Shown here piece after piece: positions 7,434-14,965 of a stretch of 27,823 nucleotides of DNA; position 1 is the stretch's first letter, and each line of letters begins with the position of its first letter. The position numbers and the translations under genes are program-made. The stretch is from Phycisphaerales bacterium UBA1910. GTDB taxonomy: Bacteria; Planctomycetota; Phycisphaerae; Phycisphaerales; UBA1924. The stretch is from the NCBI GenBank assembly GCA_002337545.1, contig DDGE01000071.1, positions 55,303-83,125 of the forward strand. The letters run 5' to 3'. Below the pieces are notes generated by a model. It made no database searches. It saw nothing but the letters and a program-made list of their open reading frames with translations, and was not told where the DNA came from.

Positions 7434-10400
7434 ATGACTCCAGATCGCGCCATTGCGCCACAGGTTTCGTGCATCCAAGATGCGTTCGAGCGAGTGGTTA
7501 CTGCGCGACTATCGCAGCCGGCTGTTGTATGCGGCGAAGACCAATGGAGTTATGAACAGCTCAATGCGGAATCCAACCGGATCGCGCACGCACTGATTGC
7601 GTTGGGTATTGAGCATGAAGAGCCCGTCGCGATTTCGCTCCCGAGATCCTGCGAGTATATCGCCGCGATGCTGGGGGTTCTGAAGGCGGGCGGGGCGTAT
7701 GTTCCCGTCGTAGACAACCAGCCGACGCAGCGATTGTGTGCAATACTCCAAGATTGCGGCGCACGGTTCATGCTTAGTCGAGATGATCATCTTCCGGGGT
7801 TGCATGATCAAGTTGAGCGGGTCATCACACGCGACCTGTATAATACCTATTCCCATGCGAACACAGATCGCACCAGTAATCCCAGCGATCTGGCATACTT
7901 CCTCTACACTTCAGGATCTACGGGCGATCCTAAAGGTGTGATGATCGAGCACGATGGCGTGCATCGGCTGGTCCACGATCAATGGTTTATGCCTACCGGC
8001 CCGAACACAAACTATCTCTGTGTCTCTTCGTTCGGATTCGACGCGTCCACGATCGAGATCTACGCGACGCTCCTCCACGGCGCAACACTCGTCATGACCA
8101 CCCGGCGTGTTCCAGAGCCCGATGAGGTAAGGACACTCATCGAAAGGCACGATGTTCGAGCCGCGTGGATCGCATTCGGCTTCTTCGGCGCATTGTTCGA
8201 AGCCGACCCGAACATGTTTCAATCCGTTGAGACGGTGATGACGGGTGGTGAGCCGGTTCATGCGGAACTCATTCGGCGGGCACAACGGGCACTCCCGAAC
8301 ACCCGTTTCGTCAATAGCTACGGCCCAACAGAATGTACGGCTCTATCGACCGCGTACGAGATCCCAGTTCTCGATGAGAACGCGTCTGGCCTACTCCCAA
8401 TTGGACGCCCACTTCGCGGGATGAGCTGTTCAGTCGTTGATAAAGAAGGTAACACGGTGAGTGAAGGGGGGCAGGGTGAACTCCTGATCTCGGGAATCGG
8501 AATCACGAGAGGGTATCTCAATACACCAGAGCAAACAGCGAAGCGGATACTTCTCGATGAAGATGGTAATCGGGTATTCCGTTCAGGTGATCTTGTCCGT
8601 GTTCAACCCGACGGGAACCTGATGTTCCTCGGTCGAATCGATGCCCAAGTGAAACTGCGCGGCAACCGCTTTGAACTCGGCGAGGTCGAAGCGAACGCGC
8701 GCAGTCATCCCCATGTCGAAGAGTGTGTGGCGTGCATCATAAATCATGAGCACAATGAGCAGCTCGCGATCCTAATCGTTCCATCTCACGCATCAGCAGA
8801 CCCGCAACAGATCAAATCTCACCTAGACAATCTTCTGCCAGAGTACATGGTGCCCACTCAGTTCATACTGTGCGATGCGATACCGCTGACCAGAAATGGT
8901 AAATCAGACAGGTCGGCCTCTCGAGATGTCATAGAAAAGCAATTTGAACAGAGTTCTGGCGTACATCAGGGCTCATTCTCAACACAAACAGAACTGCAAC
9001 TCGCATCGGTCATGGGTGATGTGCTCGGTACGCGGGTGACGGATAGCGGCGATCGTTTTCTAGACCTTGGTGGGCATTCGCTGCGGGCTCTTGTGTTGTG
9101 TGCTCGAATAGAGGAACAGTTTGGGGTCCAGATCCCGATTTCAGCCATTTATCAGCTGGCGACTATTCGTGATATAGCGTCCGAAGTTGATCGGCACAGC
9201 GAAGACGCGGAGAGTGTTGAACACCCAGAAACCCATTCGGATCCGGGGAGTCCCGCACCGCTGTCATTCAACCAACTCCGGTTATGGATGCATGACCAGA
9301 TACACCCCGGGGATCCCAGCTACACGATCACCATGCGTCTTGACCATCAGGGCACACTGGACAAGGAAGCGTTCAGTCATGCCTGGTCATATATTTGCAA
9401 TCGCCATGAGATTCTGCACTCACGAATAGATTTGATTGATGAAGAACCGGTCATGGTGATCGACCACAAACTCGATCTGAGCCCGACATGGACCGATGTC
9501 GAGAGCAATCAGGAGGATGAGATCACTTCGATGATCGAGCGTGCTTCAATGCGCGGGTTTGATCTCGAAGCGGGCCCGCTAGTGCGTTGCCGAGTGTTTC
9601 GAACGCACGCGAATGCGAGCGTCGCGATCATGATGCACCACATTGTCTCCGACGGCTGGTCATGCGCTGTACTGCAACAAGAACTCGCCGACGCGTACAA
9701 AGCGTATGTGAGATCACAGGAGCCAAGCTCTGAGCCGCTGAATGTGCAGTACGCCGACTACGCGCGCTGGGAACGATCAATTCCAGATCGCGAAAACTAC
9801 AAGCAGGGCCTTCAGGAGTGGTGTGATACGCTACGCGGCGCACCCATGCTGCGGCTTCCCGCTGATCATATCCACAGCGAGAGAACATCGAACGCGGGAA
9901 TCCGTGTAGAACATCTTCTCGAGAGAGATGATTTGCTCGCGGTTCAGTCTGGCGCACGAAGCCTGGGTGTGACGCCGTTCGTCTACATGCTCGGAGTATT
10001 CAAGATATGGCTTGCCCGGCTGACATTGACAGAGGATGTGGTAGTTGGTACGCCTGTCGCGAATAGAAGAACTCGAGATACCCAGCGACTCATCGGCTTT
10101 TTCATGGAGACTCTGCCTCTCCGAAGCCGAGTGCCGCTAGATCGATCAGTTCAAGACATCATCGCTGAAATCAACCAGAACACAATGCAGGCATTCGATC
10201 GCCGCGATGTTCCTTTTCAGCACATTGTTCAGGCGCTCGGTCTACATGGGCGTTCTGATCAGAACCCACTCTTCGAGGTCTTTTTTAATCACATCGCAAT
10301 CCCCCTCCATTCAGAATCAGATTCGATCGGCACTCTCTCGTTCAGCGATCAGGAGATCGACAATCGCACGGCTAAGTTCGATCTGACCTGCTATGTGTTC

Positions 10401-13133
10401 GAGGATGCAGAACATGCGCGTATAGTGTTCAACGCGCGACGATCGAAGTTCTCGGCTGAGACTGTTCAGTGGTTCTTGCATCAGTTCATCTCGCTCCTTT
10501 CCGCGAGCCCACATCACCTTGATCAACCCGCCGGTTCGCTTCCGATTGATCTCTCGCCGATCACGACGAAAAACCCTGCAAAGATCCCCGCGCCAGAACT
10601 TCCCTCGGATGCCCCCGTATCGGGAACAATCATCGATCGCATTCAGCAAGTTGTATCTGAGTATCCCAATCGGCTCGCGGTACGATCGCCCGATGCGTCA
10701 ATGAGTTATGCCCAGTTATGGGCCCGAGCGAATGCTGTGGCGGCCCGCCTCCATAATAATGGTGTTGAGCAGGGAGATCGGGTCCTGATTCTTACACATG
10801 ATGCGATCGACACCACGATCGCAACGCTCGGTGTGCTTCAGGCTGGTGGCGTATTTGTACCCACAGATCATCACTGGCCGACGGAAAGGGTTCGGAAACT
10901 GGTAGAAGCCGCCGATGCAAAGGTTGCTCTTGTGTCTGATCAAGAGCAAGCAGAACACTACCCGTGTTCCTGCATCCAACTGAACAGTCCGAGCCAAGCA
11001 CATCAGCCTCGCGAAGTTGAGATCGCACCCGATTATCCTGCATATCTTCTTTTCACCTCAGGTTCGACTGGTGAGCCCAGAGGGGTGCTCCAATCGCACG
11101 CCGCTGTCGTAGGTCATATGGTGACCTTTGCGCACGCGCTCAATCTCAGCACCAACGACAAACTCCTCCAGCTTAGCTCATTCGCATTCGATGCGTCGAT
11201 TATGGATATGTTCGCTTGCTGGTTTACTGGCGCAACGCTTTGTGTTGCTGATCCACGCGCATTCACGCCCGACGAAGTTGCGGAGTGGATGACAGAACAG
11301 ACCATGACCGTCTTTCATGCGGCTCCCTCACTCTTCCGCTGGTTCACACAATCGATGGAAGGTCGCCACATCTGCAACTCGATACGCTCGGTTGTCCTTG
11401 GAGGTGAACACGCGACCGACCATGACATCGATTCGATCCTCACGATATTTCCAAGCAGTGATCTGTTGATCAACGGGTTCGGTCTCACAGAATCATCGTT
11501 GAATATGCAATATAGGGTTGATCCCAACGCACCGGTTGAATGGCCATCACGATTGCCCATCGGATACCCAGTCGAAGGAGTGAGCGTTCGGCTTGTCAAT
11601 GACCAGGGAGAGCCATCGTACCCTACTGGTGAAATCGAGATTGAATCCGATCGGATTGCAGTCGCATACACCTCGCCATTCACATCGATTGGTTCTCCGG
11701 TTTCGGGCAAGGCGACGAAACGATTCCGCACGGGCGATCTTGGAACGATCCGGTATGACGGGAGCATGATGCATCTCGGGCGACTCGACGATCAGGTTCA
11801 GATCCGAGGGTGCCGGGTTGAGCCCGCCGAGGTCGCAGCTGCTATCCGATCACAAAGAGGAGTCCACGACGCAGCAGTTCTTCATTCGACAAACCCTGCT
11901 GGAGAGGCTCAGCTGCACGCGTTTGTTGTTTGCTCTTCATCAATTTCTACAAGTGAACTAACGCAGCAATGTGCTGAGCTGCTGCCTGCCTACATGCTTC
12001 CCGCAACCTGGACTCGTGTCGCTGCGATTCCACGCGTAGGCGGCGGCAAAGTCGATCGCCACGCCCTCCGCCTTCAGGAGCAACTCGAAATTCAGGCCGG
12101 AAAGGCTCTCACATCGCATCCGGTCGACGAACGCACGATCGCGATCATGCACGCCTTTTCACGCGTACTCGGAACAGAATCAATCGGCCCGGACGATAAC
12201 TTCTTCCACTGTGGTGGCAACTCACTCCGTGCGATTCAACTCTTTGCAGCGCTTCGCGACCCGATGCGATGTGAAATTCCGATCTCTGTAATCTACCGTT
12301 CTCCAACCCCACGCTCGCTCGCACATGAATATGCTGCAATAGCCGTCACTCAAGATCACACCTTGATTGAGCTGAACCCGAGCTACACAGGTCAACGCGT
12401 AATCGTGCTCCCCGGCATCGGTGGACATCCACTCGGATTTGGTCCACTAATCGATCGAGTGACATCGTCGGCACACTTCGTGGGGGTGCAGTACCCAGAC
12501 GAATCGGTCCTGGATGACATTGGGCGATCACTCCCCGCGCTCGCATCGTGGGTCATCGCCAAGCTTGGTCTGAATCCAACCGATGCGATACCAGATATGA
12601 TCGGATACAGCTTCGGTGGATCATTGGCGATGGAAATCGCAATGCAACTCCGCCAGGATGACCGACAGCACGGCCGATTGCTCCTCCTCGATGCTCACCT
12701 CCCGTTTGGCCTTCCTCAGCGCGGTCGATTCGGGAAGGCACGAGTGCATCTCGCCCGTATTGTGGAGGGGCACGAAACCTCTCGACTTCGCTATATCACT
12801 CAGCGATTACGATCTAAGCCGATGACGGACCAGAACTCCCCAGAGCGAGCAGACGAGCTCGATCCATATCGGGCCGTTTCCCGTATCAATCGTCAGATGG
12901 TTCTGGATTACGAACCAACCCTTCGATACGACGGCACCATAACCCTCATCAGAGCACTTCAGCCTGATTGGCTCAAGTTTCACCATGATGACGGATACAA
13001 CGGGTTCAGCGCGATCGCTGATCCGCAGAAGATCAAACGCGTCGAGATCGATGCGGGGCATCTAGAACTCTTCGATGCTGGTCCGGTCGCCAGCATTGCG
13101 CGTCTCGTGTCTGAGTGGATCGATGATCAGTGA
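7434..13133 (+). CDS. Two-module non-ribosomal peptide synthetase (A-PCP-C-A-PCP-TE)
   Basis: A 1899-residue cytoplasmic enzyme that should activate two amino or related acids, join them, and release the product. Domains seen: adenylation 1 (about 15-500) with YTSGSTGDPKG (158-168), YGPTE (296-300), RGNRFELGEVE and A10 Lys490; carrier protein 1 with LGGHSL, phosphopantetheine Ser549; condensation domain (about 608-1030) with SFNQLRLW and an intact HHIVSDG (735-741); adenylation 2 (about 1065-1550) with FTSGSTGEPRG (1207-1217) and Lys1539; carrier protein 2 with CGGNSL, Ser1597; thioesterase (about 1650-1899) with GYSFG (Ser1726), Asp1753 and His1876. No epimerase or methyltransferase domain and no starter condensation domain are present, so the predicted product is a dipeptide-like molecule. 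By alignment to GrsA, the inferred pocket residues are D-A-I-W-M-G-S-A-L-K for A1, faintly like small aliphatic (Val-type) codes, and D-A-M-H-V-G-G-L-N-K for A2, which I do not recognise. The start follows the dehydrogenase stop by 15 bases. No MbtH or phosphopantetheinyl transferase gene is visible here. Confidence 0.95.
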   Translation: MTPDRAIAPQVSCIQDAFERVVTARLSQPAVVCGEDQWSYEQLNAESNRIAHALIALGIEHEEPVAISLPRSCEYIAAMLGVLKAGGAYVPVVDNQPTQRLCAILQDCGARFMLSRDDHLPGLHDQVERVITRDLYNTYSHANTDRTSNPSDLAYFLYTSGSTGDPKGVMIEHDGVHRLVHDQWFMPTGPNTNYLCVSSFGFDASTIEIYATLLHGATLVMTTRRVPEPDEVRTLIERHDVRAAWIAFGFFGALFEADPNMFQSVETVMTGGEPVHAELIRRAQRALPNTRFVNSYGPTECTALSTAYEIPVLDENASGLLPIGRPLRGMSCSVVDKEGNTVSEGGQGELLISGIGITRGYLNTPEQTAKRILLDEDGNRVFRSGDLVRVQPDGNLMFLGRIDAQVKLRGNRFELGEVEANARSHPHVEECVACIINHEHNEQLAILIVPSHASADPQQIKSHLDNLLPEYMVPTQFILCDAIPLTRNGKSDRSASRDVIEKQFEQSSGVHQGSFSTQTELQLASVMGDVLGTRVTDSGDRFLDLGGHSLRALVLCARIEEQFGVQIPISAIYQLATIRDIASEVDRHSEDAESVEHPETHSDPGSPAPLSFNQLRLWMHDQIHPGDPSYTITMRLDHQGTLDKEAFSHAWSYICNRHEILHSRIDLIDEEPVMVIDHKLDLSPTWTDVESNQEDEITSMIERASMRGFDLEAGPLVRCRVFRTHANASVAIMMHHIVSDGWSCAVLQQELADAYKAYVRSQEPSSEPLNVQYADYARWERSIPDRENYKQGLQEWCDTLRGAPMLRLPADHIHSERTSNAGIRVEHLLERDDLLAVQSGARSLGVTPFVYMLGVFKIWLARLTLTEDVVVGTPVANRRTRDTQRLIGFFMETLPLRSRVPLDRSVQDIIAEINQNTMQAFDRRDVPFQHIVQALGLHGRSDQNPLFEVFFNHIAIPLHSESDSIGTLSFSDQEIDNRTAKFDLTCYVFEDAEHARIVFNARRSKFSAETVQWFLHQFISLLSASPHHLDQPAGSLPIDLSPITTKNPAKIPAPELPSDAPVSGTIIDRIQQVVSEYPNRLAVRSPDASMSYAQLWARANAVAARLHNNGVEQGDRVLILTHDAIDTTIATLGVLQAGGVFVPTDHHWPTERVRKLVEAADAKVALVSDQEQAEHYPCSCIQLNSPSQAHQPREVEIAPDYPAYLLFTSGSTGEPRGVLQSHAAVVGHMVTFAHALNLSTNDKLLQLSSFAFDASIMDMFACWFTGATLCVADPRAFTPDEVAEWMTEQTMTVFHAAPSLFRWFTQSMEGRHICNSIRSVVLGGEHATDHDIDSILTIFPSSDLLINGFGLTESSLNMQYRVDPNAPVEWPSRLPIGYPVEGVSVRLVNDQGEPSYPTGEIEIESDRIAVAYTSPFTSIGSPVSGKATKRFRTGDLGTIRYDGSMMHLGRLDDQVQIRGCRVEPAEVAAAIRSQRGVHDAAVLHSTNPAGEAQLHAFVVCSSSISTSELTQQCAELLPAYMLPATWTRVAAIPRVGGGKVDRHALRLQEQLEIQAGKALTSHPVDERTIAIMHAFSRVLGTESIGPDDNFFHCGGNSLRAIQLFAALRDPMRCEIPISVIYRSPTPRSLAHEYAAIAVTQDHTLIELNPSYTGQRVIVLPGIGGHPLGFGPLIDRVTSSAHFVGVQYPDESVLDDIGRSLPALASWVIAKLGLNPTDAIPDMIGYSFGGSLAMEIAMQLRQDDRQHGRLLLLDAHLPFGLPQRGRFGKARVHLARIVEGHETSRLRYITQRLRSKPMTDQNSPERADELDPYRAVSRINRQMVLDYEPTLRYDGTITLIRALQPDWLKFHHDDGYNGFSAIADPQKIKRVEIDAGHLELFDAGPVASIARLVSEWIDDQ

Positions 13134-13162
13134 GCGATTCATCGGGTATGATCGTGCTCTTC

Positions 13163-13168
13163 GAGGAG
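13163..13168 (+). promoter_or_regulatory. Ribosome binding site for the threonine aldolase
   Basis: GAGGAG sits six bases before the ATG at 13175. It supports this start rather than the GTG at 13130 that overlaps the NRPS stop; family proteins begin near the IDLRSDTVT motif. Confidence 0.75.
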
Positions 13169-13174
13169 CACATC

Positions 13175-14248
13175 ATGGAACCTGTAATTGATTTACGCTC
13201 GGATACCGTAACGAGACCGACCCCACAGATGCGAGAGGCAATGGCGTCCGCCAAAGTGGGCGATGATGTCGCTGGTGATGATCCGAGTGTGCGCGAACTT
13301 GAATCGCGTGTTGCGGGATTGTTCAAAAAAGAAGCAGCGCTATTCGTTCCCTCCGGCACGATGGGGAATCTGCTCGCGATCCTGTGTCAGACCCGTCCGG
13401 GTGACGAGATCCTTACACACGAAGAGAACCATATCTACTACTACGAAGGAGGGGGGTACGCAGCGATCGCGGGATGCAGCATTCGGTTTGTTGATGCGGC
13501 CGATGCGCCGAAGAAGGGCATGATGACGACAGAGGCACTCGATCATGCCATGCGAGGATCCGACATCCACTTTCCTCATTCCACGCTGCTCACGATTGAA
13601 AACACCCACAACCGCGCAGGCGGCCTGGTATGGGAGGAGGACGCACGCCTCGCGCTCTGTGAGCACGCCCGAGCCAAAGGCCTGCGTGTGCATATCGACG
13701 GTGCGCGTCTCTGGAACGCTTCAGTTGCATCGGGTGTGCCTTTGCACGAGCTTGTACAAGGGAGTGATTCTGTCAGTGTCTGCCTGAGTAAAGGGCTCGG
13801 GTGTCCGGTGGGATCGATGCTTGTGTCCGATCGTGAGACGATCACCATGGCTCGTCACAAACGCAAGCTCCTCGGCGGCGGAATGCGTCAATCTGGTATC
13901 CTCGCTGCCGCAGCTCTCCACGCACTCGAGCACCATCACATTGATCGACTGAGCGAAGATCATCGCAGGGCATCACAACTCGCGAGCGATATCGCGTGCT
14001 TGCCACTATTCGATCTAGACCCTGACTCCGTCGAGACCAACCTGGTCTACGCGTCACTCACCACCGATGCGATGAACGCGCGTGGGGACGCCTTTGCATG
14101 GCAAGACCTACTCGAAGAGGTTGGGATCCGTTGCTACGCAGAGAGCCGGTCCACCCTTCGATTTGTGACCCATTTAGACCTTGATGATGAACTCATATCC
14201 AAAGTTCCGGATCGTTTGCGATCGCTGTGCGAAGACCTGAATACATAA
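13175..14248 (+). CDS. ltaE: Low-specificity L-threonine aldolase
   Basis: A 357-residue PLP-dependent fold-type I enzyme that cleaves L-threonine/allo-threonine to glycine and acetaldehyde, and can work with other beta-hydroxy amino acids. Seen directly: IDLRSDTVTRPTP (5-17), GDDVAGDDPS (29-38), PSGTMGNLLA (59-68), the His86 (HIYYYE) expected to stack on the cofactor, HIDGARLWNA (173-182) with Asp175, and SVCLSKGLGCPVGS (201-214) with Lys206 as the Schiff-base lysine. Length is normal. It begins 41 bases after the NRPS stop on the same strand, so it may supply glycine or a beta-hydroxy amino acid to the NRPS. It could equally be a housekeeping gene at the operon end. Its stop codon touches the terminator of the convergent tRNA gene. 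Confidence 0.93.
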   Translation: MEPVIDLRSDTVTRPTPQMREAMASAKVGDDVAGDDPSVRELESRVAGLFKKEAALFVPSGTMGNLLAILCQTRPGDEILTHEENHIYYYEGGGYAAIAGCSIRFVDAADAPKKGMMTTEALDHAMRGSDIHFPHSTLLTIENTHNRAGGLVWEEDARLALCEHARAKGLRVHIDGARLWNASVASGVPLHELVQGSDSVSVCLSKGLGCPVGSMLVSDRETITMARHKRKLLGGGMRQSGILAAAALHALEHHHIDRLSEDHRRASQLASDIACLPLFDLDPDSVETNLVYASLTTDAMNARGDAFAWQDLLEEVGIRCYAESRSTLRFVTHLDLDDELISKVPDRLRSLCEDLNT

Positions 14249-14267
14249 AAAAACGCCTCTCAGGGCG
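14247..14267 (-). terminator. Intrinsic terminator of the tRNA-Gly gene
   Basis: Read on the minus strand, a CGCC/GGCG stem (14264-14267 with 14254-14257) with a six-base loop is followed by seven Ts (14253 to 14247). It starts 7 bases past the tRNA 3' end and shares bases with the ltaE stop codon. Confidence 0.75.
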
Positions 14268-14273
14268 ATGAAA

Positions 14274-14345
14274 AGCGGGAGACGAGACTCGAACTCGCAA
14301 CATTCAGCTTGGAAGGCTGACGCTCTACCATTGAGCTACTCCCGC
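14274..14345 (-). tRNA. tRNA-Gly (anticodon TCC)
   Basis: The minus strand folds as a complete 72-base cloverleaf: acceptor arm GCGGGAG/CTCCCGC with T as the discriminator, D-arm GCTC/GAGC, anticodon stem TCAGC/GCTGA with loop CTTCCAA (anticodon TCC, reading GGA), a five-base variable loop, and T-arm GCGAG/CTCGT with loop TTCGAGT. The 3' CCA is not encoded and must be added afterwards. A promoter lies directly upstream and a terminator directly downstream, so it is its own transcription unit. Confidence 0.96.
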
Positions 14346-14354
14346 AGGCATGCC

Positions 14355-14383
14355 AGTATAGAGCCCAGATCACGGGGGACCAA
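14355..14383 (-). promoter_or_regulatory. Promoter of tRNA-Gly
   Basis: On the minus strand, TTGGTC (14383-14378) and TATACT (14360-14355) are separated by 17 bases. The -10 box ends nine bases before the mature tRNA 5' end, as expected for a sigma-70-type tRNA promoter. The -35 box is a weak match beyond TTG. Confidence 0.6.
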
Positions 14384-14410
14384 CAGAGCCGAGCAGATTC
14401 CGTGATTCAC

Positions 14411-14439
14411 TTGATGAACAGTAAGCCGAAGGATATACT
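14411..14439 (+). promoter_or_regulatory. Promoter of the cytochrome c gene
   Basis: TTGATG (14411-14416), a 17-base spacer and TATACT (14434-14439) match a sigma-70-type promoter. Predicted transcription start is near 14446, giving a leader of roughly 28 bases. It lies downstream of the in-frame ATG at 14402, which rules that longer start out. Confidence 0.7.
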
Positions 14440-14473
14440 GCATGGCGGGAATAAATACTGCGGGAGAATAAAA

Positions 14474-14881
14474 ATGAAAACGACTCTAACTGTACTTGCG
14501 ATCTCAGGGGCCTTGGCCTTCTTTGCAGGTTGCGGCGGCGAAGAAGAGGCGGCGACAACCAAGACAACCGATGCGCCACAGGTTGATTCCAATATGCTCG
14601 CTCGAGCCAAAGGGAAGCAGGTCTTTAAGACCACTTGTGTCGCATGTCATGGCGAAGATGGCAAGGGTATTGAGGGCTTAGGCAAGAACTGGACGACAAG
14701 CGAGTACATCGCCAGCAGCACCGACGATGAACTTGTCGAGTTCCTGAAGGTTGGCCGCACGATCGAAGACCCTGCCAACTCAACCGGCGTTGCAATGCCA
14801 CCACGAGGCGGGAATCCGAGTCTCACCGATGATGATCTTCGGAATGTCGTTCTCTACATGCGCAAACTCATAGAAGGCTAA
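14474..14881 (+). CDS. Lipid-anchored monohaem cytochrome c
   Basis: A 135-residue small c-type cytochrome for periplasmic electron transfer. Seen directly: a signal peptide of 19 residues ending in the lipobox AFFAGC with Cys20 as the lipidated residue, an acidic and Thr-rich linker (22-40), the haem-binding CVACH (55-59) inside a class I fold segment KGKQVFKTTCVACHGEDGKG (46-65), and a probable distal ligand Met108 in GVAMPPRGG. The C-terminal helix DDDLRNVVLYMRKL closes the fold. GGGAG lies seven bases before the ATG. The gene is monocistronic, with its own promoter and a terminator hairpin. No oxidase or dehydrogenase partner is in the window, so its redox partner is unknown. Confidence 0.92.
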   Translation: MKTTLTVLAISGALAFFAGCGGEEEAATTKTTDAPQVDSNMLARAKGKQVFKTTCVACHGEDGKGIEGLGKNWTTSEYIASSTDDELVEFLKVGRTIEDPANSTGVAMPPRGGNPSLTDDDLRNVVLYMRKLIEG

Positions 14882-14902
14882 CTTCATCGAGTCCGAAAGA
14901 AT

Positions 14903-14952
14903 AAAGCTCCTAGATGAACTCTCATGATGAAGAGAGTGATCTGGGAGCTTTT
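14903..14952. terminator. Bidirectional terminator between convergent genes
   Basis: A long imperfect hairpin has outer arms AAAGCTCC (14903-14910) and GGAGCTTT (14944-14951), plus paired AGAT/ATCT and ACTCTC/GAGAGT inner segments. TTTT follows on the + side, and a T-rich tract (TTTATTC) follows on the minus side. It lies between the cytochrome c stop and the stop of the convergent fusion gene, so it can serve both. Confidence 0.8.
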
Positions 14953-14965
14953 AGAATCTCTGTGT

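Noticed and set aside
13130..13174. GTG start for the threonine aldolase overlapping the NRPS stop
   Set aside because: The added 15 residues match nothing in the family, and the GAGGAG box points to the ATG at 13175.
14402..14473. Longer N-terminus for the cytochrome c
   Set aside because: The added residues would put a polar stretch before the signal peptide, and the predicted promoter lies inside this segment.
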